Positions 1-7,512 are shown, numbered from the stretch's first letter. The stretch: DNA of 12,926 nucleotides from Myxococcales bacterium (GCA_003153875.1 PMBY01000153.1:10758-23683), one strand, 5' to 3'. The notes: generated by a model not told the origin, from the letters alone. Numbers and translations are program-made.

Positions 1-2
1 TG

Positions 3-458
3 CCGAACGATGCCTACTTCCGGGTGTGGATGTACATCCCGCAGAACTACACCATCGGTCTGTATTGGAACGTGTTCGAGTTCCAAGGGCGCAAAGATCC
101 CGCGGACTCCACCAGCTATCAGTACCTGTGGAGCCTCGACCTGGAGCAAGCCCCGAACGGCGATATGTCCTGGTACCTCTACGATGATGTGCGCCTAAAG
201 AATTACCCTCCCGCTACCACGACCGTGGCTCCCATCGGGCGCTGGTTCCTGGTCGAGGCGTTCATGCATCAGGCGACGGACAACTCGGGACGGGTCACGT
301 TCTGGATCGACGGCAATCTGTTGGTGGATGTGACCGGGGTATCAACCGTACCCACCATGTGGCTATCCTGGAACGTGGGTGGTTCGGCGTCCAACATCAC
401 CCAACAGCCGGCCGAGATCTTTCTCGACGACGCCGCCATCACGCTCACCGGGCCGTGA
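3..458 (+). CDS. C-terminal part of a secreted jelly-roll (concanavalin A-like) protein, 5' truncated
   Basis: The frame is open from the left edge (first complete codon at base 3), so this is the last 151 residues of a longer protein; the apparent GTG start at 24 lies inside a continuous reading frame. The visible part is rich in aromatic residues and beta-strand-like, with segments such as YFRVWMYIP, GRWFLVEAF, GRVTFWIDGNLLVD and IFLDDAAITL. This is the usual look of laminin-G/concanavalin A-like or polysaccharide-lyase-like jelly-roll domains: a shape strand, a 'width of the molecule' strand and a final DDA strand. No catalytic residue can be assigned, and the signal peptide would lie outside the window. 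It ends 6 bases from the stop of ftsA on the other strand. A carbohydrate-binding or carbohydrate-cleaving extracellular role is inference only. Confidence 0.7.
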   Translation, partial: PNDAYFRVWMYIPQNYTIGLYWNVFEFQGRKDPADSTSYQYLWSLDLEQAPNGDMSWYLYDDVRLKNYPPATTTVAPIGRWFLVEAFMHQATDNSGRVTFWIDGNLLVDVTGVSTVPTMWLSWNVGGSASNITQQPAEIFLDDAAITLTGP

Positions 459-464
459 GTAGAA

Positions 465-1697
465 TTAGAACGCGCTCGACAGGACCCGGCGCAACCGACT
501 GAAGATTCCGCCGCCGCTGCGGGCTGGGGTGTTGGGGCGTACGGACAGGCTCTGTTGGCTGGCGCCGTACTGAACCAGGCCGACACCCGTGGAAAACGCA
601 GGCGACTTGACCACGTCGGCCAGGCCGCCCACGCCCTTGGGCATGCCCAGCCGTACCGGGATGCCCAGCACCTCTTCGGCCAGCTCGGCCATGCCGGGAA
701 GCTGGGTCGCGCCGCCTGTGATCACGGCGCCTGAGGCCAGCATGTCCTCGCAACCCAGCCGCATGATCTCCGCCTTGACGAAGGAAAAGATCTCCTCGAT
801 GCGCGGCTGGATGATGTCCCGACACAACATCTGGCGCGACAGAACGCGCGGCGCGCGGCCGCCTACCGAGGCCACCTCGATGGTCTCGGGCGCGGAGACC
901 ATGCTGGCCAGGGCGCAACCCCAGCGGTGCTTGATTTTCTCTGCCTCGTGCGGGGGAGTGCGCAGGCCGAACGCGATGTCGCTGGTGAGCTGGTGACCAC
1001 CAAGCGGAATCACGCTGGTGTGGGCCACCGCCCCCTCGGTGAAGATGGCGATGTCCGTGGTGCCGCCGCCAATGTCGACCAGGGCCACGCCCAGATCCTT
1101 CTCGTCTCGCTCCAGCACCGCCTCGCCTGAAGCCAGCGGCTCGAGCACGGTATCCACGACTTCCAGGTCGCATCGGCTGCAACACTTGATGATATTTTGT
1201 AGGGCCGCGGCCGCCGCGGTCACGATGTGCACGCGCGCTTCCAGGCGCACCCCGCACATGCCGAGCGGCTCGCGCACGCCGTCCTGGCCATCGACCCGGT
1301 ATTCCTGTGGCAGCACGTGCACCACGTGTCGGTCCACCGGCAGGGCGATGGCGCGCGCCAGCTCGAGCACCTTGGCCACGTCGCTGGACCGCACTTCCTT
1401 GTCCTTGATGGCCACGGTGCCGGTGGAATTCACGCCCTTGATGTGTCCGCCCGCGATCCCCACGTAGACCTGTGAAATCTCGCAACCGGACATGCCTTCG
1501 GCTTCCAGCACCGCCTGCTTGATCGCGGCCACGGTGGAGTCAATGTTGACGATGACCCCCTTTTTCAACCCGCGCGAAGCATGCGTGCCCACGCCAATGA
1601 CGTCGAGTCCGCTCTCGACGATTTCTGCGACGATGGCCGCGATCTTGGTGGTGCCGATGTCGAGCCCAACGATGATGTCGGAGCTTCGTCTCGCCAT
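465..1697 (-). CDS. ftsA: Cell division protein FtsA
   Basis: FtsA is the actin-like ATPase that tethers FtsZ filaments to the inner membrane and recruits later divisome proteins. The 410-residue protein has the full actin fold: phosphate-1 loop DIGTTK (13-18), an SHS2/1C subdomain at roughly 85-165, phosphate-2 VDIGGGTTD (207-215) and the adenosine motif VITGGATQLPG (325-335). A C-terminal amphipathic helix (GGIFSRLRRVLSSAF, 396-410) follows a flexible linker and fits the membrane-targeting sequence. Length is normal for the family. The ATG is preceded by GGAG about 11 bases upstream in the 29-base gap after ftsQ, so the two are almost certainly co-transcribed. FtsZ, which usually follows, is absent: a convergent gene ends 6 bases downstream. 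Identification is secure. Confidence 0.97.
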   Translation of the reverse strand: MARRSSDIIVGLDIGTTKIAAIVAEIVESGLDVIGVGTHASRGLKKGVIVNIDSTVAAIKQAVLEAEGMSGCEISQVYVGIAGGHIKGVNSTGTVAIKDKEVRSSDVAKVLELARAIALPVDRHVVHVLPQEYRVDGQDGVREPLGMCGVRLEARVHIVTAAAAALQNIIKCCSRCDLEVVDTVLEPLASGEAVLERDEKDLGVALVDIGGGTTDIAIFTEGAVAHTSVIPLGGHQLTSDIAFGLRTPPHEAEKIKHRWGCALASMVSAPETIEVASVGGRAPRVLSRQMLCRDIIQPRIEEIFSFVKAEIMRLGCEDMLASGAVITGGATQLPGMAELAEEVLGIPVRLGMPKGVGGLADVVKSPAFSTGVGLVQYGASQQSLSVRPNTPARSGGGIFSRLRRVLSSAF

Positions 1698-1726
1698 GAT
1701 TTTCTCGTCTCCGTTCCTTCGCCCTG

Positions 1727-2764
1727 TCAGTTTCTTGTCGGCTTGGATGCTGGCTTGTCAACCGCGGCGTCCCCGTCGCGGCCACGCACCAGCACCGGGA
1801 CTTGTCCCCCGCCCAGGTCGAGGTTCACGACCCGCACGGCGGACAGCCCGCCCAAATGTTCTTTGTCCACAGCTTCCAGGATTTGATCGAATCGCGCCAA
1901 TTTCTTACTGGTGGCGCCCCGGCCAAGCCGGATCTCGGCCCCTCCTTCCAGCAGGATGAGGGTGAAGCCAAAGCGCGGGTCGATGCTGACTTCGGAGAGG
2001 CCGGGCCGGCCGGGTCGCGTGCGGTAGTCGTCGAGCACCGCCAGGGCCTCGCGGAACACCGCCGCACTGGCCTCGGGCAGTTTGGCGTATTGGTCGCGGC
2101 CGATGCCGGTCAGGACCGGCAGGCCTTCGGCTTCGTCCATGCGCGCGCGCTTGAACGGTCGGCCATTCTCGTCGACCAGATACAGCCCACTCAGCGAAGC
2201 GGCCGCCGCCGCCCGCCGCTCGACGATCTCGATGTGCAACACCGACGGCAAACGGCGTTTCACCTTGGCAGCCGCAACCCAGGGGTGGGTGGCCAGCTGC
2301 GCTGCCACGGCATCGGTGTCCACGCTGAGCAAGCGGTCGCCCAGCGTGACTCCAGCCAACGCCAGAAGTTCCTCGCGTCGGACATGCTGAGCCGGCGCGA
2401 TGTCGATCTGTTTCACCTGAAAGCGCGGCGAATCCACGACGTGGCGAACTGTCCAGCGGCCGCCCCACCCTGCCCCTACCAGTACGGCCAACACCGCGAC
2501 GATCTTGCCCAGCACCCGCACGATCAGCCACGCCCCGCGGCCCAGACGAGCCAGCGTAGCCCCCAGCATGAGAAACAGACTGCGCCTTTGCACCACCACG
2601 CGCCGGTTGCGCCGCCGGCCGAACCAACCGCGCCGGGAGGCGTGATAGTCGGGGATGTCCGCCTCCGCCGTCGCCACCCGCCCGCCGATGAACCGCACGA
2701 CAGGGCTCACCCCGCCGGACAGGGCTGGCCGGCCCACCAGGCTGATGGCCGCGTGGTTGCGCAC
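1727..2764 (-). CDS. ftsQ: Cell division protein FtsQ/DivIB
   Basis: Bitopic inner-membrane divisome protein that links early and late division proteins (FtsB/FtsL, FtsW/FtsI) in the periplasm. The sequence has an Arg-rich cytoplasmic N-terminus (about 43-62), a hydrophobic stretch at about 78-100, a POTRA domain at about 113-183 (FQVKQIDI ... LLALAGVTLGDRLLSVD ... HPWVAAAKVKRRLPSVLHIEIVER) and an FtsQ beta domain ending near residue 330. The stop is 29 bases before ftsA. The start is uncertain: the first possible one is the GTG at 2764 with no convincing Shine-Dalgarno, and in-frame GTGs follow at 2710 and 2698, the last preceded by GGTGA at fair spacing. The true protein may therefore be about 323 residues. 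The 85 bases upstream hold no clear promoter. Confidence 0.93.
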   Translation of the reverse strand: MRNHAAISLVGRPALSGGVSPVVRFIGGRVATAEADIPDYHASRRGWFGRRRNRRVVVQRRSLFLMLGATLARLGRGAWLIVRVLGKIVAVLAVLVGAGWGGRWTVRHVVDSPRFQVKQIDIAPAQHVRREELLALAGVTLGDRLLSVDTDAVAAQLATHPWVAAAKVKRRLPSVLHIEIVERRAAAAASLSGLYLVDENGRPFKRARMDEAEGLPVLTGIGRDQYAKLPEASAAVFREALAVLDDYRTRPGRPGLSEVSIDPRFGFTLILLEGGAEIRLGRGATSKKLARFDQILEAVDKEHLGGLSAVRVVNLDLGGGQVPVLVRGRDGDAAVDKPASKPTRN

Positions 2765-2849
2765 CTCAACACGATCACCCCGTCCGGCGACACCGCCAAG
2801 TTTTCGATCCAGAGTCTTGCTTGACCTACCGGTGAGTTATGCCGCAGCG

Positions 2850-4028
2850 TTACGGAATGCTCCCATGTGATTGCGACTTGATTTGGTCAGCGAGCCCCTG
2901 CGAGATCGTACCCTTGGCAACGGCCAACGACAGAAGGTAACCCTCAAGGTCGACCGATTTGCCGTCGTACACCGCTCCGGTCGTCCTGCGCAGAATCGTG
3001 CCCTCGCTGATCTCGGTATCCTCGATCACATTTCCGCCGGCAGATGCTCTGACCTGCATCCCTCGATACCCCAGACGGGCTGGAATTATCGTCTCATTGG
3101 CACTAGCCATAGGCCGGACCCAGGGCGCGCTGTCCAGGCGAGCCTGCACTTCCGCCACTTCAGATGGTTCAAGGGTGAAGACCGGGTTCGGCACACCGGA
3201 GAACACGTCGATTGTAACCTTCCACACTTCAGCCGGGGGTGCGTCTGCCGGCAGCGAGCCGCCGCTAGCGGTCACTGTGCTACCGCTGGCACCAGCACTT
3301 CCGCCTGACCCGCCGCTGCCGATGATTCCGCCGGTGCCTCCGCTTCCGATGGCTCCAGCTGCGCCAGTACCCCCAGTAGGAACGCCGCCGCTGCCGATAA
3401 TCCCGCCTGTGCCGCCGCTGCCGGCGTCCCTAGCGCCGCAGTTCATCGGGCAATCGAGCGGGCTCAGCGACCAGCCGCTGCTCACGCAATCCCAGCAGCC
3501 GGAAAGCATACAGGCTTGCCCGCATTCGGGGTGTTGCAGACCTTGGCAGGTAGTGCAAACGACCATCGTGGCGGCCGGGGCGCAGACTGGATATCCGCCA
3601 GGGTTGGCTGGCAGTGGGCGCCCGTTGCACATCGACCCGGCACTGCCGGCATCCACCGCGCTGCCACCTCCTCCGATGATTCCGCCCGAGCTGGTACCAC
3701 CAGTGGGACTACCGCCGTTGCCACCGCTGAGTCCGCCTGTACCGCCCGTGCCGATGCCCGCCGTGGCACTGCCGCCGGACCCGCCGCCCCCAACGGGATT
3801 GCCGCCGTTGCCACCGCTGAGTCCACCTATGCCGCCCGTGGAGCTGCCTCCTGCGCCGCCGCTGCCGCCGATTCCACCTGGGCCAACGCCCCCAGTGCCG
3901 AGGCCCCCTGCACTGCCGCCCTGGCCTTCCATTCCCGTATACAGCGTGCCTTGGCAAGCGGCCACGCCAAGACCAAGCACCAACGAGATGACAACCGACG
4001 TCCTTTGGGTCTTCATATTCGAACTCAT
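2850..4028 (-). CDS. Gly-rich lipoprotein with a ten-cysteine island and a C-terminal FSG-PNP domain
   Basis: A 392-residue predicted lipoprotein. A signal peptide (hydrophobic 11-22) ends in lipobox VAAC with the acylated cysteine at 25. Then come Gly/Ser/Thr low-complexity linkers (about 34-125 and 202-258) flanking a compact island, 134-197, with ten cysteines (134, 149, 158, 161, 169, 173, 178, 181, 193, 197), enough for five disulfides. The last 120 residues form a globular domain with DVFSGVPNPVFTL (274-286) and LGYRG (319-323). From memory this resembles uncharacterised bacterial proteins carrying an 'FSGrPNP...LGYRG' signature; I cannot name a function. The start could be ATG 4028 (AGG 4 bases upstream) or the fifth codon, also ATG. 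It follows the preceding same-strand gene by 34 bases. Gly-rich linkers of this kind are common on the myxobacterial cell surface. Confidence 0.75.
   Translation of the reverse strand: MSSNMKTQRTSVVISLVLGLGVAACQGTLYTGMEGQGGSAGGLGTGGVGPGGIGGSGGAGGSSTGGIGGLSGGNGGNPVGGGGSGGSATAGIGTGGTGGLSGGNGGSPTGGTSSGGIIGGGGSAVDAGSAGSMCNGRPLPANPGGYPVCAPAATMVVCTTCQGLQHPECGQACMLSGCWDCVSSGWSLSPLDCPMNCGARDAGSGGTGGIIGSGGVPTGGTGAAGAIGSGGTGGIIGSGGSGGSAGASGSTVTASGGSLPADAPPAEVWKVTIDVFSGVPNPVFTLEPSEVAEVQARLDSAPWVRPMASANETIIPARLGYRGMQVRASAGGNVIEDTEISEGTILRRTTGAVYDGKSVDLEGYLLSLAVAKGTISQGLADQIKSQSHGSIP
3700..3840. repeat. Tandemly spaced 51-base direct repeat inside the lipoprotein linker
   Basis: Bases 3700-3750 and 3790-3840 match at 44 of 51 positions, with a period of 90 bases (30 codons). 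In the protein the copies encode two near-identical Gly-Leu-Ser-Gly-Gly-Asn-Gly-Gly blocks. Six of the seven differences are silent or conservative by position, so the repeat is kept at DNA as well as protein level. It points to linker growth by duplication or slippage. Confidence 0.7.
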
Positions 4029-4062
4029 GTCCTAGGGGTCGCGAACCTTTCCCGAATTCGTC

Positions 4063-5028
4063 TCACTGAAAAATGTAGCTGATGCCGATGGCCGCTTGGG
4101 CGTCCCAGGATGGCAACTGTGTGGTCGTCGCGTTGCCCGTCGTCACGGGATCAATTTGCACGCTCTGTTCACGCAGCCATTTGAAGGCGCGCATGTCGAT
4201 CCAAATTCGGGTTCGGCGCCAAGGCACACCTGCGCGCATGGCCGCGGCGAGACCCCAGGTGGGCGACCAGTCGGATTGGTTTGCCAGGTAGCCCTGGCCC
4301 CAGGCGTAGGTCAGCGCTGCCACGCCTCCCAATGCCCCGTCGAGAAAGAATCTGCGCATCGCCCAATGGGCGTCAAGTGCAGCCCCAGCGGAAATCCGAG
4401 TCCAGCGGGTTGTGCCGTCCCCGACATTCACCTGTCGGGCCGCGGGCACCGTGACGTCGACCTGCCAGCCCAAGCCGCTGCCGCGCCTCGTGCGGCCGAA
4501 TTCCACGCGAATGCCCGGCACGATTCCGCCAGCGGTTGCTGCCAGCAGGCCAGCTCCGATTTCACTGTGGCGAGCGTCCGTCTCCGGAATCGCCTCCTCC
4601 GGCTTCTTCACTGTCGGCGGCTGGAGGACAACCGCGGAGGGCCGGAGCACAGGCGTGCCCGCTGCCTCAACTGGGAGTTCTCCTGTCCAGGTGGTGATGA
4701 CCAAAGCGACAGCCGTAGCCCGGGTCGCGCAGTCGGGCTCCACGGCAAGCTGCCTCGGGTTGGTCTTTTGTGACCCGATTTCGACCGCCAGCATCTGCTC
4801 GGTGGCGTGAATCGCCACCGACAGGGCAGGCCATTCTACGGCCGGGCGAAGGGCGAGAAGCGCACTGCGAACCGCTTCGCCCGACGGGCAGTCCGAGTCG
4901 CTGACAATCACAAGACCACGGCCGCCAGCCGGGACGTCCGAGTCCGCCTTGGCTCTCCCGGCGACGAACGTCACAACCAGCATGGTCGCCAGCGCCAGCG
5001 GCCGCATCCGTGTCGCGGGCAGAGTCAA
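4063..5028 (-). CDS. Secreted protein, probable outer-membrane beta-barrel, downstream of a sigma/TPR pair
   Basis: I do not recognise a named family. The 321-residue product begins with a signal peptide (hydrophobic 9-23, likely cleavage after AKA near residue 28). A soluble N-terminal region with two cysteines (47 and 100) reaches the motif DCATRATAVALVITTW (99-114). A Pro-rich linker spans about 125-150. The C-terminal half (155-321) alternates polar and hydrophobic residues and ends in strand IGISYIF plus Gln, which suggests a small outer-membrane beta-barrel. The first codon is TTG in a TTGA overlap with the stop of the TPR gene, preceded by GGTGA; an in-frame ATG at 5007 would give a more typical signal peptide. 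The overlap implies translational coupling. In my recollection, similar proteins follow sigma factor/TPR pairs in Myxococcota; the role is unknown. Confidence 0.7.
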   Translation of the reverse strand: MTLPATRMRPLALATMLVVTFVAGRAKADSDVPAGGRGLVIVSDSDCPSGEAVRSALLALRPAVEWPALSVAIHATEQMLAVEIGSQKTNPRQLAVEPDCATRATAVALVITTWTGELPVEAAGTPVLRPSAVVLQPPTVKKPEEAIPETDARHSEIGAGLLAATAGGIVPGIRVEFGRTRRGSGLGWQVDVTVPAARQVNVGDGTTRWTRISAGAALDAHWAMRRFFLDGALGGVAALTYAWGQGYLANQSDWSPTWGLAAAMRAGVPWRRTRIWIDMRAFKWLREQSVQIDPVTTGNATTTQLPSWDAQAAIGISYIFQ

Positions 5029-6170
5029 CGGTGCTCACCGAGCAGGCGGGCCGCCTCGGGGGCGAAGCGTCCGCGCGGAAAAAGCCGGAGACACTCGCGC
5101 AGATCCGCGCGTGCGCCGGCGTCGTCGCCCAGGCGGCTGCGCGCCAGGGCCCGGCCCCACATCGCGCGTTCCAAGCGTCCGCGCGCTTTCGCGTCGGTTG
5201 GCGCGCCGATGTCGGCCTTTTCCCCGGCGTGACCGCGCAGGACGCTGTCAAAATCTCCCAAGGCTTCTGGCCAGCGGCCGACGGCTGCCCGCAGCTCTCC
5301 CCGCAGGACGTGATGCTCGTCGCTATTGGGCATCTGACCGAGCGACAGCCGATCCAACTCGGCGAGCGCCTCACCTTTTCGTCCCATCTGCAAGAGCGCC
5401 TCCGCACGCAGCATGGCCGCCTCGGGAACCAGTGCACCACTCGGGAAGCGCACCCGGTAGTCGTCGAGCGCTGCCAGGGCCGACTCCGGATCGTGCGCCG
5501 TTCGTAACCTCCGCACCGCAGTCGACAGCAGGGAATGCTCGTCAGGTCGCGGCGGTGATACCTCGACGGGTGGCGTCGGCACCAACGACGCCGGCTCCAC
5601 CAAAGGAGCGCGCGTCGTTTTCAACGCAGTCGACGGAGGCAACGCCGCCACCTTCGACATCCTCGCGACGGAAACCGCCGGCGCCACTGGTGCCGACGCG
5701 GCCTTCGCTTTCGCGGATGTATCCAAGGCCGCGACGGACCTAGTTTCCGGTGGCACAGCCGGGGCTGGAACAGCAGGCGGCTCCGCCGGCACGATTGGTT
5801 GGTCAGCGGGTGGTGCCGGGATCGCTGGAGTGAGCACGCGGCGGTGAGAATGGCGAACAGCTTGCGATGACGGATGGGTCTCGGCCGGTTCCGGCGGCGC
5901 CGGGCGTGGCCGCGAGCGCAGCAGCGGGACCGCAATCGCGCCGACCACGCTGCCGGCAAAGAAAACCAACGCGCCCACCAGCGCCAGGCGCAGCCCGCGG
6001 CGATTCCATTCGCTGCGTCGGCGCAGGCTGTTTCGAATGCGCCACTTGACCAGCGGCAAAGGCTCGTCGGGCGCCTGCCTGGCGCTCTGGATCAGCAGCG
6101 CAACCCCCACCGGGTCATCTTCTGGGGGCAGCTCGGCCAACCGCGTGGGATTCTGGCGACATGGCCTCAT
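5025..6170 (-). CDS. Single-pass membrane TPR protein, candidate anti-sigma or sigma regulator
   Basis: The start is placed at ATG 6170, which overlaps the sigma factor stop as ATGA and has GGAAG upstream; the frame continues 21 codons further but those lie inside the sigma gene. The 381 residues are: an N-terminal cytoplasmic segment of about 58 residues with a basic KWRIRNSLRRR stretch (42-52), one membrane helix (about 60-84), a Pro/Ala-rich periplasmic linker (about 86-210) and tetratricopeptide-type helical pairs (about 213-381, for example ALAALDDYRVRFPSG and ALARSRLGDDAGARADL). Position and topology (short cytoplasmic domain, membrane helix, periplasmic sensor) match transmembrane regulators of ECF sigma factors, though no ZAS zinc motif is present. 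The regulator role is inference; the TPR and membrane layout are visible. Confidence 0.8.
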   Translation of the reverse strand: MRPCRQNPTRLAELPPEDDPVGVALLIQSARQAPDEPLPLVKWRIRNSLRRRSEWNRRGLRLALVGALVFFAGSVVGAIAVPLLRSRPRPAPPEPAETHPSSQAVRHSHRRVLTPAIPAPPADQPIVPAEPPAVPAPAVPPETRSVAALDTSAKAKAASAPVAPAVSVARMSKVAALPPSTALKTTRAPLVEPASLVPTPPVEVSPPRPDEHSLLSTAVRRLRTAHDPESALAALDDYRVRFPSGALVPEAAMLRAEALLQMGRKGEALAELDRLSLGQMPNSDEHHVLRGELRAAVGRWPEALGDFDSVLRGHAGEKADIGAPTDAKARGRLERAMWGRALARSRLGDDAGARADLRECLRLFPRGRFAPEAARLLGEHR

Positions 6171-6730
6171 GGTCGTTCTTCCTTGTCTAGGACTTCGAGG
6201 AGTTTGGCCCGTCCCCGGTGCAGGCGAACCCAAACTGTCCCCAGGCTGGTGCCGGTCAACTCAGCCACCTCTTCGCCCGAAAGCCCTTCAATCTCGTAGA
6301 GAATGATAGCGGTTCGGTAGCAGTCGGGGAGCCGATCGAGCGCCTGGTAGAGCCGGACATGCCGTTCGTATCGCTCGACCTCTTCGTGTGGCGTGGATGG
6401 CGACGGAGCCAGGGACACCAGCGTTTCCTGGTGGCGGTTGAAAAGCAACCGCCGGATGAACCCACGGCGCATGCGGTTGCGAACCACGTTCTCAGTGACC
6501 CGGAACAACCAGGTCGTCACGTTCGCCTGGTGCCGGCTCACGAACCGCCGACGAAGAGCAATGACAAAAACGTCGTGTACCAGATCTTCGAGATCGGCGC
6601 GTGGTCCAGCCAGACGCCGTGCCCAGCGCTTGACGTCGGAGGCGTGTTCCTCGTACAGCCTATCCAGAGGCTCCGGCCGGCCGTTGGCCTCTTCAGGATC
6701 GGAGAGTGACCCGACAAGGTGCAGTCCCAT
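6167..6730 (-). CDS. ECF-type RNA polymerase sigma factor
   Basis: A 187-residue extracytoplasmic-function sigma-70 protein with only regions 2 and 4. Sigma-2 runs about 22-90: LYEEHASDVKRWARRL, then the core-binding DLEDLVHDVFVIALRR, then TWLFRVTENVVRNRMRR, which contacts the -10 element. Sigma-4 runs about 125-180: ALDRLPDCYRTAIILYEIEGLSGEEVAE, then the helix-turn-helix ELTGTSLGTVWVRLHRGRAKL. I chose ATG 6730 because GGAG lies 4 bases upstream and the length is typical. The frame is open back to a TTG at 6835 that overlaps the vapC stop, but the extra 35 residues fit no sigma domain. The gene is coupled to the TPR gene by an ATGA overlap. No clear ECF-type autoregulatory promoter is visible in 6731-6831. 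Confidence 0.93.
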   Translation of the reverse strand: MGLHLVGSLSDPEEANGRPEPLDRLYEEHASDVKRWARRLAGPRADLEDLVHDVFVIALRRRFVSRHQANVTTWLFRVTENVVRNRMRRGFIRRLLFNRHQETLVSLAPSPSTPHEEVERYERHVRLYQALDRLPDCYRTAIILYEIEGLSGEEVAELTGTSLGTVWVRLHRGRAKLLEVLDKEERP

Positions 6731-6831
6731 CTTGCTCCGCGATATCCATCCTATCGCTCGACCGTCGAAGACCTTACCGCTTTCGCGTCGATCGTGCGAC
6801 ACGCGCAGTCGGGCAAGCGCGTCAATCTCGC

Positions 6832-7248
6832 TCAAGCGAGCAGCAAGTTATGGAACGGCCGTCGGTTCTTCCAGCGGTAGGTGTGAAAGTCGCGCTGGTC
6901 GGTGGAGAGAATGCGTCCGCTTCCCAGCTCTTCAGCCAGCACCACCAGCGACGCGTCCGCCAGGTCCATGGGCAGGTCCGCGTAGTGCTCCATCAACTCC
7001 TCGATGCGGGGTAGATGCCCATCGCCGACCTGAAACACAGTGCAGGCACCGTTGCGAACTCCGCGCACAAAGGCCAACTGCGCGGGCACGCCGAGCCGGC
7101 TCGACAGCAGATGACAGGTCTCGGTCAGGACCGGCCAGGTGGTGACCAATCCCTCGCGTAGGCCGGCCATCGCCTGTAGCGCCGCTTGATGATGCCGATC
7201 AGCACGGTTCGCCAGTGCCAGCCAGAAACCCGTGTCGGCGATGATCAT
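6832..7248 (-). CDS. PIN-domain toxin ribonuclease, VapC-like
   Basis: VapC toxins are Mg-dependent endoribonucleases that stop translation, classically by cutting tRNA or rRNA, until bound by the cognate antitoxin. The 138-residue protein is the usual length and shows the PIN acidic set: Asp5 in IIADTGFWLAL, Glu43 in LTETCHLL, Asp95/Asp98 in MDLADASLV, and Asp117/Asp120 in STDQRDF. The active site therefore looks intact. The ATG overlaps the antitoxin stop as ATGA, the standard arrangement for coupled synthesis. Its own stop overlaps a TTG of the sigma factor frame. Exact RNA target cannot be read from sequence. Confidence 0.92.
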   Translation of the reverse strand: MIIADTGFWLALANRADRHHQAALQAMAGLREGLVTTWPVLTETCHLLSSRLGVPAQLAFVRGVRNGACTVFQVGDGHLPRIEELMEHYADLPMDLADASLVVLAEELGSGRILSTDQRDFHTYRWKNRRPFHNLLLA

Positions 7249-7508
7249 GCCTTGCGGCCCAGAGAGCGCGTCAGGTCCTTCTTGTAGGCGGAAGACAAAT
7301 CTGCCGGCCCGTCTGCGCAGCCGACAAAGCCGGCTGCCTTGAGGATCGACAGCGGCTCACCGCCGTCGCTCAACTCCTCATCGCAATAGCGAGCGAGCGA
7401 CTCCTGCACGACCTGCGACAGGCTGCGGCGGGTGCGTTTTTGCACCAGACCAACCTTCCGGGCCAGGGTCTTGTCCAGCCTCGCGTTGATCCGACATTGG
7501 CTTGGCAT
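7245..7508 (-). CDS. Ribbon-helix-helix antitoxin, VapB-like
   Basis: An 87-residue partner of the PIN toxin. The N-terminal half is an RHH DNA-binding fold: a strand near QCRINARLD (4-12), helix KTLARKVGLVQKRT (13-26), a turn and helix SLSQVVQESLARYCDEE (29-45). The C-terminal tail (52-87), with FVGCADGPADLSSAYKKDL, resembles the toxin-neutralising tails of such antitoxins. I chose ATG 7508 because the RHH strand begins right after it; the frame runs open for 35 more codons to 7613, but those overlap the predicted promoter and operator. No Shine-Dalgarno precedes this ATG, and the predicted transcript start lies only about 5-7 bases upstream, so translation may be nearly leaderless. The gene ends in an ATGA overlap with the toxin. 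Confidence 0.88.
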   Translation of the reverse strand: MPSQCRINARLDKTLARKVGLVQKRTRRSLSQVVQESLARYCDEELSDGGEPLSILKAAGFVGCADGPADLSSAYKKDLTRSLGRKA

Positions 7509-7512
7509 GTCG

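Noticed and set aside
445..1485. A 346-codon minus-strand frame overlapping ftsA
   Set aside because: Arg/Gly/Pro-rich translation in an alternative frame of a secure FtsA.
1802..2824. A 340-codon open frame on the + strand opposite ftsQ
   Set aside because: It lies wholly antisense to a recognised FtsQ, has Arg/Pro/His/Gln-rich low-complexity translation, and no family motif; it is a high-GC shadow.
2765..2849. Remnant of murB or ddl upstream of ftsQ
   Set aside because: An open frame crosses the gap, but its translation shows no motif of either protein and has no ATG start.
2959..4035. A 358-codon Pro-rich open frame on the + strand
   Set aside because: It is the complement of the Gly-rich linkers (GGN codons read as Pro/Ala on the other strand); the minus frame has the signal peptide and lipobox.
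6731..6835. Sigma factor start at TTG 6835
   Set aside because: It overlaps the vapC stop neatly, but the extra 35 residues match no sigma domain and ATG 6730 has a GGAG ribosome binding site.
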